From NCBI GenBank assembly GCA_022225965.2, contig JAKJXP020000112.1, positions 1 through 64,000 on the forward strand: DNA of 64,000 nt, written 5' to 3'. A program made the position numbers and the translations under genes. This document shows, piece by piece, positions 32,920 through 44,181 of the stretch. The number at the start of each line of letters is the position of its first letter. Positions within the stretch are counted from its first letter, which is position 1. A model generated the notes under the pieces. It had not been told where the DNA came from. It did no database searches and saw only the letters and a program-made list of their open reading frames with translations. This DNA comes from Diatrype stigma (Eukaryota; Ascomycota; Sordariomycetes; Xylariales; Diatrypaceae).

Positions 32920-33904
32920 ATGACGGATGCAAAAACTACAATGATCGATATATCTTCATTGCCGGACATTTCGCTACGGCAAATGGACTTTCATGACACC
33001 TCCTTTTTCAAAGGTCCAAACACCACAGCCACAGTACCGCAGTTGCCCACACCTGGTGAAGTTCGAAAGGAATGGGACAAACAAGGTCAGCCCCGAGTCG
33101 TCAAGTTTACGCATTTGAATCTCGTCGTTAAATTTGGGAGGCCAACCTCCGTTAGGTTGGAAGAAGCGCAGACAATGTATGCCATGCACCAACTATTTCC
33201 AGGCAACGAAGTGCCGGTCCCAGAGCTTTTCGGCTGGCGAGTGGATGAAGGCCAAAACTTCATCTATATGAGCCTCATTGCAGGCTCGACCTTGTGGGGA
33301 AGTTGGCCATCGTTGACTCCAATGGAGAAATCGTCCATCCGCGATCAGTTAGGTCAGATAGTCTCAGCCCTGAGGCGAATAAGGCAAGATCCTTCCGACC
33401 CCTTCATTGGTATGTTATTGATCGATTCACATTCGTTCACATCCCAATCTGATAGCTAAACTTGCAAAAGGCTCTGTAAGCCGTGGAAAGGTTCAGGACA
33501 TTTACTTCCGCAACGGCACGGAAAAGGGTCCTTTCACAAGTATCAAGCAGTTTCACGACTGGGTACAATTCGCTGCCGCGCCCCATGCGCCCATGTCGGA
33601 TATACCTTTTGACGACCCATACCGTCCCCTCCTTACCGACAAGTGTGCCATTTATTTCACACATGGTGACCTAAACCTTGGGAACATCATGGTCTCGGGG
33701 GATCTAGGTTCTCGGAGAATCTCTGCTATTCTAGATTGGGAACAGGCCGGTTGGTACCCCGAATACTGGGAGTATTGTAAAGCGCTATTTGCTGTGCCAG
33801 TTTGGCATGATTGGCGTACCTCTGGGTGGTCTGAGTCGTTTATGGATACATACGAAGAGGAGATGTTAGCTTTCTCAGAGTACTGGATAGCGAAGTGCCC
33901 ATGA
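32920..33904 (+). CDS. APH/choline-kinase-like phosphotransferase
   Basis: Two exons, 32920-33409 and 33471-33904, give 307 residues. The ATG at 32920 is the first in frame. The N-lobe shows Val-Val-Lys-Phe-Gly (ATP-binding Lys) and Glu-Ala-Gln-Thr-Met. The hinge is Phe-Ile-Tyr-Met-Ser-Leu-Ile-Ala-Gly. The C-lobe carries the catalytic loop His-Gly-Asp-Leu-Asn-Leu-Gly-Asn-Ile and the metal-binding Ile-Leu-Asp-Trp-Glu-Gln-Ala-Gly. These are the APH signatures, so an active kinase of a small molecule is likely. Fungal genomes hold many such genes of unknown substrate. Here the gene sits between two copies of an unknown family, which suggests a shared locus rather than primary metabolism. Confidence 0.87.
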
Positions 33905-34237
33905 TACTTAGCTGCTGGCCATTGGCACAAAGGGCGTTATATTGCAGAATCAAGAGTTAGATTTTATTAATGATAGTGAGAGATCAAGGTGATCTATTAA
34001 TTATGCAAATGAATGTCGTGTGTCTTTCTGGTCCATCATCCCGATCCGATGCACGATGTGCGTCCCCCAACCCCCTCTTTCCAATAATAACCCACCCCCT
34101 TCCTCTCCCCATCTCTCTTTCCCACTTCATTTCGGCATTGACTTATCAATCCAATTACCCCTGTAGTTTACGACTACCCTACTCCGCAATCTACTCTGGC
34201 CTCTGGCATGTGGCCTAATGTAGTTGCTGCCGCGAGC
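33905..34237. other. Convergent 3' region
   Basis: This lies between the APH-like kinase and the intact paralog. No gene was seen. Confidence 0.4.
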
Positions 34238-34890
34238 CTAGTTGCCAGGACGATCTCCGGCCTGCCTAACAGCTTCGCCGGCATCTTGTGGCGGCCGTCC
34301 CACCGCTTTGAGACAAATTCCGAGACCAGACGGCTCTTGCTGAGCCTCTGCAAGGTTGACAGCTTCGGCATCAATATAATTACGTTCTACCAATAATCGG
34401 AGATACTCCATGATCCACACTTGACAGTCCCTGTTAGTGGTCTAAGGCTCTTGATTAGCAAATAGTCACAGTAGCACACGAACGAGCATTAACTTACATC
34501 ATTGACGGGATCCCTAAAGTTCTTACTTCGGCCTGGAGGGTCAATATTCAAAGCTTCAGACTCTAGTAGTGTCCGTGGCTCGTCTGGCTTGTCGTCTTTG
34601 CCTACAGTGGTGGAGTCTTGGACGGAGGCCTCGCTCACTGACCCAAGCTTCACCAACTCATACAAAGACATAGAACTGGCACAATCGAAGGCACGCTTAA
34701 ATTCAAGGGTGAATCCCCTCATCGCTAGGCCAACAACATGGATTAGAGTGCCCTGGCATTTTAGGGCTCTGTTGTTAGGGTCTTTGCCAACCTCCCCAGA
34801 GTTAGGAATGAACAACGCAAAGTGAGATCGTTGTTGTTCTGATGCTCGGAACTTAGCCAACCAGAGTGGACGAGTCGCCGCTTCAGACAT
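34238..34890 (-). CDS. Unknown fungal protein, intact copy of duplicated family
   Basis: Two exons, 34890-34498 and 34441-34238, are joined by a 56-base GTAAGT...TTAG intron and give 198 residues. The first exon begins Met-Ser-Glu-Ala-Ala-Thr-Arg-Pro-Leu-Trp-Leu and contains Ser-His-Phe-Ala-Leu-Phe-Ile-Pro, Gln-Gly-Thr-Leu-Ile-His-Val-Val-Gly and Leu-Glu-Phe-Lys-Arg-Ala-Phe-Asp-Cys. The second exon has Cys-Gln-Val-Trp-Ile-Met-Glu-Tyr-Leu. This set (His-Phe-Ala-Leu-Phe, Gly-Thr-x-Ile-His, Phe-Lys-Arg, Trp-x-x-Glu-Tyr) recalls a widespread fungal family of unknown function. There is no signal peptide or membrane helix. The broken copy is 2 kb to the left. Confidence 0.78.
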
Positions 34891-36189
34891 CGATATTAAT
34901 ATGATAGATGGGGAAGCAAATGTGATGGTTGGTTTCTTGGAATAAAGATATAAACCAAAATATAACTGCTGTTAATCTACTACTACATCTCATGAGACGA
35001 TTTGGACACCCTAATATAGACGGGTATAACAAAAGACAACCCTGTCATCTTTATAACGCTGTTCCCAGTGACTGTTAGATATCTCTTAGCCATGATGGAC
35101 GAGTAACCGGTCACATCCAGTAGTATAGGTATCTAGCACTGTCCCAGACGTAGGCAGTGTTGGTACGCAGGGTTGATCGCAAGACCTCGACAAAGAGCCA
35201 TCGGTAGCCATTGATCATGAATTGCAATCGAACATGCCAGGCGTGAAAAGCCGCAGGTAGTGAAGCGGTTGGGCTAACGCGACACGTGATTCGAACATAG
35301 AGAAGGCGTAAAGGAATGCAGCACATCCAGTATCTTAGGTACCATGTATAGACTTAAGCTCGGCCTAGTCATCATGAGAGATGCTATATCAAGGAGTTGG
35401 ATCGAGGAACTGGGCTATACCCGCATTTCATAGAGCCAATAGGGATATCCAAATACACAGTAAAAGAGCTGGCATTGCGATATTACTAATGTAATAAGGA
35501 ATTATTCGAGATTTTCTAATCTATGACTAGGCTAAGAAAGAAAATGCTTTCAGGGGCTCTCGAAATAAGTGCCAACCACCATCAATTCATGGAATGTAGT
35601 AGTAACGGCTTCAATGATGGGTAGAGCTAACAGGCATGCCTGCACAAGATCTGTTCGTTGAATAATATAGGACTTATCTGAAGTATCCAGTAAAGGAATG
35701 CGTAGAGGGTGGCACATATGCTATATGGTATGCATCTTGCGGCACAGCACTGATATCAAATATGGAAGCAACGGGAACTTAACTTACCCCTGACTGATCA
35801 TTCAGCTGTGTTAGTGCTCTAGTCGTGTTGGTGCTTTGTCCTTGGTGGATCCAACCACACGTAGGAATCTAATCCGTATCTTACGTTAGCCCCAAGGTAG
35901 TATTGTGTCATTCATTCATGGGGTTCGCATGGGGTTCGCGGGGCTGGCATGAATGTCGATTACGAAGGAATGTGGACTAATGGTACTCTTTTTTATTCGA
36001 AAGTTATTATGTTATTACTGCCCGCATAACCGCTGTATATCCACCATACGGCTACACGCCAGTATCCACTGCGGTGGTTGGAAGTGACTGGTATCCATGC
36101 CACATATACCAGGTTTCTATTATTGTGTATTGACATAGGGTGAAAGGAAGATACATCCACATATCAAACCAACGGTTTTTATGTGTACC
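34891..36189. other. Intergenic, no gene seen
   Basis: About 1.3 kb of moderately AT-rich DNA without a supported gene. Confidence 0.4.
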
Positions 36190-37442
36190 CTACTCCAGTT
36201 TACATGTCGCCTCTACCCTTGGTAACAGGACGGTCTCAACGTCGAACTCTTCCCCGTTCGATTTCCCTCGCTTGAGCATAGCAGGGCACACCACCACGAT
36301 GCCCTTTTCGCTGTGCGTCTTATGATGGTGCTCTTCGGCATGATGCTCCCTATCTGTCTTCTCCCGGAATGCCCAGTATATCCGGGCGACCTGGGTGCTG
36401 ATGGTCCTGTCTAGGGCGACGGCGGCGTCGAGTATGTTGCTGAGCGCCCCGTCATAAGCGTCGTCGTGAGAGCTCGAGAACGGGTCCAGCACTTTCCGGA
36501 CCTCATCGACAAGCTCCTCTCTCTTCTTCTCCGTGTAGCCAGACGACTCCGTCTCACCCAGATGGTCCAGAACCAGGTCCGTTGTCGAGGCGCGCCACAT
36601 TTGCGACTTCCGGATGGCGTCTGGGGACTTGTGAGATCCAGGAGTCTTTTCTGTGTAGGATAGATATGTTAGTATACGATCGTGGTTCTTGGAATTCATA
36701 CTCTGATTGACTGACTGATGGCGAGGCGGTACCAGAACTCGTTCAAGCAATTCGACACATTTTCGGCCCAGCGGAACCGGTCGAAGACCTTGAACTTAAG
36801 GACGGTCCATAGAAAATTCTGAACAACCATAGGCCCGCCCTCTGGCCTATAGAAATACAGCTCGTAGTGGTGGGGCATGAACGTGTCATAAGACTCCTTG
36901 TGGATTTCGATTCTCCTGCTCCGCCGCCGAGGGGGTGGCTCGCTGTTGACGTGCTGCTGGCGGGGTCCGCTAAAGTACTCAATAGCGAAGTTACGGATGC
37001 TAAGCCGTAACCTCTCCGCCCTGGTCTTCAGTTCTTCGTCGGTGACGGTGACGAACCCACGTGACTGGGACATCATTTTGTCCAGCCGGTCGGCGGTGCG
37101 CTCGTACCTGCTCTGGAGGGTCTTCAACTTGCCGCTCAGCTTCCGGACCTCGTTCTCGGCTTTGATGCGTGCCTGCTCCTCCAGCCGGAGCTTGCTAGCC
37201 AGTGCATCGGCCTTGGCCATGATGACATCCACAACGGAGTTGCCATCTGCGTCATCCTCCAAGCTAGAAGAGGCCGATGTCTCGTGGCTTTGCGTAAGGC
37301 CTAAGGCTGTAGACCTGCCCTGGACTGTAGCATCGCCCATACTCCTGGGTGTGTTGTTCGTGTTCCTCCCAACATCGGGCGTTCTTGCCGGGCCCGGAGA
37401 TAAAGAAGCCTGGGCGGTGTAGCGTGGTCCCGCTTGCGGCAT
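36190..37442 (-). CDS. Coiled-coil protein, uncharacterised fungal family
   Basis: Two exons, 37442-36716 and 36650-36190, give about 395 residues. ATG 37442 is the first in frame. The donor (A|GTCAGT) is the only one found that restores the phase into exon 2, so the junction is moderately sure. The N-terminus is Pro/Ser/Thr-rich and disordered. Residues about 70-140 form a coiled coil (Ala-Lys-Ala-Asp-Ala-Leu-Ala-Ser-Lys-Leu ... Leu-Gln-Ser-Arg-Tyr-Glu-Arg). A globular part follows with Phe-Ala-Ile-Glu-Tyr-Phe, Phe-Leu-Trp-Thr-Val-Leu-Lys-Phe-Lys-Val-Phe and Arg-Phe-Arg-Trp-Ala-Glu-Asn-Val-Ser. Exon 2 has Ser-Gln-Met-Trp-Arg-Ala-Ser-Thr-Thr and a His-rich stretch. Many Pezizomycotina carry such multi-copy proteins, none of known function. 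Confidence 0.68.
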
Positions 37443-38326
37443 CGTGAGAACGGGTTTGGGGGGATGTGCAGGGGGGTAGTTAAGCTGCCTTCGTTCTTTC
37501 TCCAAACCAGGTACTTAAAACTGAGTAATAGTAATAGCAATAAAGTTTGGCCGTGGGTTAAGAACAGTTTCTAACTTCAGTTTTCCGTCGATGCGCGTTT
37601 CTGCGATGTAAATATAAGAATGACCTAGTTGAGGTTAGTTGGCAGCAACGGCCAAATCTAGAAGGATTGAGACCCAATAATTGAGGTTGGTCGATGCATG
37701 CAAGAAGCAAGATTTCTCGGCGCTATGCAGCATGCGAGGCTCCATTCCACAGCGAGTTTTCTTAAGCCGTAATATGCATATATCCACAGGATGCCGTGAT
37801 TGTCAGATCCGACGATTTTAATTCGTGGGTGTTTTGTAAAGGTTGCCGACAGTTGCGGTGACCGTGCAAGATGGAATGTGTCAATTAAATGAGAAGCGCA
37901 ACAATTATAAGGGGTTCATTGAAAGGAGAGGTATGACAGATAGGAGGCATGATAAATCTGGTAGTATTATATCGTTATAAGGAAGGAAGTCTTAGTGACT
38001 GTCTTACTTCACATCGACCCCCTAACTACCCCTAGTTACCATTTCCAGTTAGACGTACTTATAAGATGTCTTACACCCAACGCCCAGTATATGGAGCTAT
38101 AAGTTCTTAAAGAGAAGCCATATATACAACAGTCAAATGATATTCGAGCGGGAGATAAAGGTATTAGCTGCATGACTGACTATATTGCAAGGCTGTAGAA
38201 TGACTTCCAAATCCCCCTACATTATACATACAGTAAAGATTCGAACTGGTGGGGGAGGGGGGGTTGTTCAAAAAGAGAACCAACCAACATTGCAAAACAC
38301 CCAAAGTCACAACCCCAAACTGCATT
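37443..38326. other. Intergenic, no gene seen
   Basis: This lies between the coiled-coil protein and the MFS transporter, both on the minus strand. No coding evidence was found. Confidence 0.4.
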
Positions 38327-40360
38327 TCAAAGAGCATGAAGCTTAGAGTGCATGGTCATGCGGCGGAACCTCTTTCCATAGGGAATGAATACGGCCAGAC
38401 CAAGAACAGAGAAGCCTACAGTGAGAGCCATGAGCATGAGAACGGGGGCGATGTATCCCGACTTTGCCGCCCAGTCATTGAAGAAGAAGATCATTCCGAA
38501 CTGCAACGACAGCACATCATGGTATCATCAGCGATTGAGTACTCAGAAGAACCAAGGCATGCAGTCAAGTGTGTGCATGTTTGGATGAGTCCAACGAAGG
38601 AAGAGAAGACTTACCCCAAAGGTGTTCTTCACGATAGTCGCCGCGATCATGATCTCGCCGGGCAGCGACTTGTAGGAGTCGACGGCGTAGCTGATGGCGA
38701 TGGCCGGGATGCCCACGACCTGGATGCCCACGAGCATGTAGCCGGCGACAACGATGGCCTCCCACGGCCACGCCATCTGGTAGCCCACGGCCGTGATAGC
38801 CATGCCGAAGAAGCTGATCACCACATACGGGATCAGCGCGGGGAGGCGCATCTCGGCCTCGAGGACGCCGCCGCCGCCGGGGCGGGCGGCGCGCCGCAGC
38901 GCGATCCAGTCGGACAGGGGGCCCGCGGTGACGAGCGCGAGGGCCGCGCCCGCCACGAACGCGAAGTTCACGAACCCGATCTGGTCCGGCGTGAAGTGGT
39001 AGGGAGCGGCGCCGAACACCTGCGCCTGCGTCAGGTTCAGCGCCAGCAGCGAGTTCGCCGCGAACCCCATCGCCAGCGCCGCCCACAGCACGATCGGGTA
39101 GCACAGGATCTGCACCGGCGAGATGACGTCGCGCAGCGCCGCCGACATCGCCGTCGTCCGGAGCTGCCGGCCGCTTCCGCCGGGAAAGAGCACGGAGAAT
39201 TGCGCCCGGAACGGCGCCCCGTTTGTGATGTGCGAGGTGGCGGGCGGCTCGGGCTCTGCGGGAACCGCTGCTACTGTTGCTGTTGCTGTAGTGCGGCCTT
39301 CGCTGGTGTTGTCGGGGGCTGGGTCTGAATCCCGTCTCGACTCCGCACTCGATTGGTACCCCTTGGGATCTGCATGATCCGACTTGTTCGCGGCGTCGGT
39401 TACGTTCATCTGGGTCACTCCCGGACTCAGGTTCAGGTGAGGTCGGCGATCATATTTCGTCTCGGGATGAGCGACCAGTATGAAGACAAAACTAGCCTAT
39501 GCTTTTCATTAGCTGGAAGTTGGGGGAATCTTGATCGAACTATATGGTTGTTCACCCCTTGTAAGATTGCGCAAACCCAGAACTGCAAGCGAGGTTAGTA
39601 ATGATTTTCAGAGCCTCGACAGTAGAGCTTCATAGCAGACTTACAAACCATCTCCAACTGATCTGGGATGCAATGGCACCAGATATGATTGGACCGATGA
39701 ACAAGCCCATAAAGTATGCCCAGCTGTTTTCCCTCGGTCAATACTAAAGCCATCTACCGACTGATGATCGTGAACGTACAAGTAAAGGGCCATGCTACGG
39801 CCTCTCTGGTGGACGAACAGCAGATCAGCGACGACCATGGGCATAATGCTCTCGTTAGCCGCAGCGCCCAGTCCGGAGACTATGCGGGCGCCGATGAAGC
39901 TGCCGTAGCTCGTCACCAGCCCCTGCCAGACGTTGGCCCCGATGCAGACGAGGCTGCAGACGAGGATGACGGGCCGGCGGCCCCAGAGGTTGGCGGCGGG
40001 GACGATGAGGAAGTTGGCGTACCCGAGCGTGATGGCGGCCGCGCCGAAGAGCATGTTGACCTCGGGCAGGGTCTTACGGAACTCCTGCTCGAAGATGAGC
40101 GTCATGGGCGCGATGGCCAGCGGCGTCATGATGCTGACGAAGACGAAGACGAACTGGTTGAGGAGGATGACGCCCTTCCACCGCGCGCTCCAGTTCAGCG
40201 GGTCGTCCGCGTTCTGCGTCGGGTGCGGAATCAGCACCAGCGCGCCGGTGCCGCTCACCACCTGGGCCTCCCCTTCGCCATCGTTGGTGATGCGTCGGTT
40301 GTCAAAGATGATCTCGGTCCCGGGTATCACTTCTGATCGCTCTGCAGCAGTCTGGGCCAT
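38327..40360 (-). CDS. MFS transporter (12 helices)
   Basis: Five exons, 40360-39780, 39723-39645, 39582-39556, 39496-38615 and 38500-38327, keep phase across four short introns and give about 580 residues. The N-half carries Asn-Leu-Trp-Gly-Arg-Arg-Pro-Val-Ile-Leu (motif A region) and Gly-Ala-Arg-Ile-Val-Ser-Gly-Leu-Gly-Ala-Ala. Exon 2 completes helix 5-6 (Tyr-Phe-Met-Gly-Leu-Phe-Ile-Gly-Pro-Ile-Ile-Ser-Gly). The central loop starts with His-Pro-Glu-Thr-Lys-Tyr-Asp-Arg-Arg (the usual Pro-Glu-Thr mark) and is long and disordered. Six further helices end in exon 5. This is the fungal HOL1/DHA1-like group of plasma-membrane proton antiporters or symporters. The substrate is unknown. Confidence 0.87.
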
Positions 40361-41760
40361 TCTTTGTTTGTGGAAACCAGTTTCTCTGGCGAAGTTGCTT
40401 CTTAGATATCGTAGATTGGATGTCACCTATTCAGACGTCACAAGCGGATGTTGTCAGGTTCAGGGAAAAGGATCTCGAGTTAATGAACCCATGTGGGTAC
40501 AAGGATGGTGACTACTATATATCCACGTCTTCTCTCACTCGGCTCTCTCATCATTGAAGAGATCACGCGAAGGGCATCAAAGCCGCCGATCATCCCTGTC
40601 ATTTCGCACCTAGATCTATGGCTTCGACGGCTTACCCCAAATGCGTGTATCGACACCATTCCCAGAGTGATCTCACCCTTTCCATTACTACTTCTACTAT
40701 TGAAGCTGGCGCGCTATTCAATTTGGCGTGGCGAAGCAAGAGCAAATCATAGGCAAGTGGCATAGCACTATGGCTGCGTCGGACCTCCGAAGCGCCTATT
40801 GAACCTTCCCAGGCCAAGCCCGAAGCCCTCTCAGCGAGTCATTCTAGGCGACACAAAAGCGCACACGCTCATTAATATGTATGAGGGTTCATAGGAAGTC
40901 ATTACCAAGTGGTGGGTAGGTGACCATCCCATCTTGAGATGACTAGTTCGTGACTGATAGGTCACCGTCTGTACACGGCCACAACATGTAATTCCAACGG
41001 CACAAATACTTTCTCTGGTTTGATATATGCTAGTATCATTTGTGATATCTCAGAGCGTTATACTAGCCAATTGGTCGGCAACCGATTACTTTTCAATTTA
41101 CTTGAAGTAACTTTTACATAATCTTTACTCCGATTGAGAAAGAGCACCGATCAACCGAAAGTCTCCTGTCGATCAGACCTGGCATGCAACGTGCAGACAT
41201 TTAGGTTCTTTGGGTGCCGAGTAAAGGAAATGACATCTTATGGAGCCTAGGTCTGGTGATATGGACCGCGCGGCATACATAGGTTTATGGTCAGGCGACA
41301 TAGTATATGACAATGTATGGGGGCGAGAAGCTGCGGAGTTCGAACTGAAAGGGGTAAAAAGGGGGAAGCCATAAAACCTTTACGATTCGACCTACCCCTC
41401 ATGTCATTTACGGTCTTGCATGGCGATGGTGCCTCAAAACAAGGTTTAATCGTCCAATGAAGTGTAACTTAAGGGCCTCACGTAGGTTCTTGAGCTGTTA
41501 TACATAGATAGGTATAGTCGGGATCAACCGACTGCCAGGCAAGCAACTGGAACAGGTGGATAAAGTATAAACTGACGAAGGAAACCCAAGGAATACTACA
41601 CATGGTCGAGTAGTTACCAACAGACAAACCACCCACAATCAGTGTCTTCAGCCGCCTCAGCCCTCCATGTTAAACCTAACTAGGAGTCCACGAAGTCTGC
41701 GTCGACAGGCGGGGGAGCCTCCAAAACAGAAAATAAAATAAAATAAAAAGAAAAAAGAAA
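40361..41760. other. Intergenic, no gene seen
   Basis: About 1.4 kb between two minus-strand genes. Nothing distinctive was found. Confidence 0.4.
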
Positions 41761-43182
41761 TCAGTCAATCCGCTTACGGACGTACATGCGAACATCATTA
41801 TTCCAATAGCGGCCGTGTGGATCTACCTGGTGTTTAGAAGGGTCTAAAAGATCGAATGATGATGGCACCTCCTCGCCTTCCTTATATCGTGGAAACGCTT
41901 CTTCGATGTAATATTCGTGTCTGTGCATGTCGACCATCCGCTTCGTATAACCGCCGAAACTAAGGCAAGGAAAATCAGTGTAAACCAGGTGGCATATTTG
42001 AAAAGGATGGGAAAATCCATACCTAGCAGTGCCAGGAACCTGCACGATTTCTTTCGGGTATTCCTCGCCGCCTTCCACTTCCCATGGCTTGACCTCATAC
42101 CAGACCACTTCCGGGTTTGGCTCCATAAGATTTGCTGGCTTGGGATCCTCGTGCTCCTCGATGCATTCCCAGATCATGGCCACTGGTCTCGTGTATTCGC
42201 TCACGATCCTCATGATCGGGCAGAATGCCCCTACCGAGAACACGAGCGAAGATTCATCGATCTTGGTGAAGTGTTCCTGCTTCCCGTACGCAGGATCGCA
42301 GACCTTGAAGCTGATGCCGATGGACTCCACCTGGTCGAGGGTCTCTAGCGCCCGCTTGTGGTACGGGCCGTAGTTCGGATCCGTAGTGTACAGCTCAACC
42401 TTCTGCGAAGTGATCTCCCGCAGCTGCTTGACGATGGCTAGGGCGGCTACATGCTGTGCGATGCAGGTAGGAGGTCTCCTCATCAGAACGTACTTATCGG
42501 TGTCGAGATCAATGACTCCCGGAGCAATAAGTCCAAGTCCAACGCAGACGACTCGCTTAATCCTCTCAGGATTGGGAATCTTGTCGATAGCCGCTTTCAG
42601 CCCCGCCGCCTTATGGCCTTTGATCCAGTTGCCGAAGGCATCAGCAAGAATACCTTGGATAAAGTCGGAAGGGTCCTGGCCGGTTGGGATCGCTTCAGGG
42701 GGTGGTTCGGCATTGATCAAGTGACCGCGGAGTCTGACTCCATCCTTTGTAGTCCAGCCTTTGCTCTTTCTCAGCTCGAACTGCTTCTCTTGCCACTTGA
42801 ATAGGAACCTATATCAAGTCAGCGATGATACCATGGTGAGACGTAGTGGTACCGCCCTTGTAGTGGAACAAAGTACTCACGCTGTCGCTTTATGAACGTC
42901 AAGCACTGGATTGTAGCACATATGCTTTTCTTCCACGTCGCTTACTTTGAATGTCCTCTCGAGTTCGGACCATCCCATGTGGTGATTGTTTGAATATCCT
43001 GTACCCCGAAGCCGCCAGGATTCCCATTGGCACAAGTTACATATCCCGATAACTAGCTTCGCCCACCCCTTTGGATCCTTCTCTTGCAGGGCCTTCATCA
43101 CTTCAGGCCCACGATACTCCCAGGTGAGCTCGTGGAACTCAGCCGGTCCTGAAGACCCAGCGGTCTCGTCTTGACCAGACAT
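41761..43182 (-). CDS. SRR1-like domain protein
   Basis: Three exons, 43182-42881, 42808-42023 and 41959-41761, give 428 residues. The SRR1-like core (about residues 175-290) reads Arg-Val-Val-Cys-Val-Gly-Leu-Gly, then Ala-Gln-His-Val-Ala-Ala-Leu-Ala-Ile-Val-Lys-Gln-Leu, then Glu-Leu-Tyr-Thr-Thr-Asp-Pro-Asn-Tyr, and Ser-Leu-Val-Phe-Ser-Val-Gly-Ala-Phe-Cys-Pro. Plant SRR1 acts in light signalling and the clock. Fungi carry many SRR1-domain proteins of unknown role, usually with N- and C-terminal extensions like these. The 63-base second intron is in frame and has no stop, so its retention would add 21 residues. No signal peptide is seen. Confidence 0.84.
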
Positions 43183-44181
43183 TGCTATGGTGATGTAAGG
43201 GAGGGAACGAAGATATCTTCAAGCTGGATGGGTTGTGACTGCCTTTGCAGTTGTTACCCGGATGGTCTCAGGGGAATGTGGTGACTTTTATAAACCGATC
43301 GGCCACGGAAGTAATAAGTACTACTTAATCACAGTAATGATGATTAACTACTCAAAGGAATGATTCACTGGCGGGTTCGTGTTGCCCTCTTCCGATTTGA
43401 GGGAACTGATTCACTCCAGTGATCCGACCTCTCCGGTGTAAGGTAGGTGATGAGACGATGACTTCATGTTAGCAGGGATATTCATCGTGGCCACTCTTTG
43501 TAGACATCTCTCATCAGAGAGACGTCCTGAGGTCCCTTATCCTCCTAGTATTTCCCAACATTCCTCACTTGAGGGGCGAACATTGGGGGTCGATGACTTC
43601 AAGCAGACATACCACTTCCACAGTCATAATCCAAAGGGCAGGCCAAACTCTAGTTCAAGTTCCGGATGTTAAGCAAACCAGCACTGGTGTACGTGCCCAC
43701 ATGAAGATGAGATCGAATCGCAATGGTATGATGCAGTCGCACAACAAGCAAGTCGGAGTCACCATGAATAGCAAGTGCGTGATCGTGATGTTAAGTTAGC
43801 ATTTATACGATATACCAGTCTGTCGTTCGGGACGCTTTAGGACTTAGTTACATCATAAGTATCGCAATGTCCTGTGGTGAGAGGATAATGGGCACCTTGT
43901 CTTCTGCGTCTTTTCAAGGCGCGACAGTCACGAGGGCAACGCTCTCGGAAGTTGCTACCACCACTTGCAGAAGATCACATTTCGCAGGTCACCCATGGAC
44001 AGAGTACGAGATGCTGGGCACCAATGAAGAAGGCACTCCTAATTAATAAACATGCCATGTCAAGGCACCTAATAAGCTACATGCACACCAACAGTACATC
44101 AGTTATAGATAATTCGCTAATGTTGCGATGACAGGGCATTGTTTGAACTGGTGTAGTAATCCAACCAGAACCAGTATGTTA
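43183..44181. other. Intergenic, no gene seen
   Basis: About 1 kb between the SRR1-like gene promoter and the 3' end of the vWA gene. Confidence 0.4.

Noticed and set aside
38249..39328. Plus-strand frame of about 359 codons opposite the MFS transporter
   Set aside because: Antisense shadow rich in His/Arg/Asp, with no domain; the minus strand has clear transporter exons.
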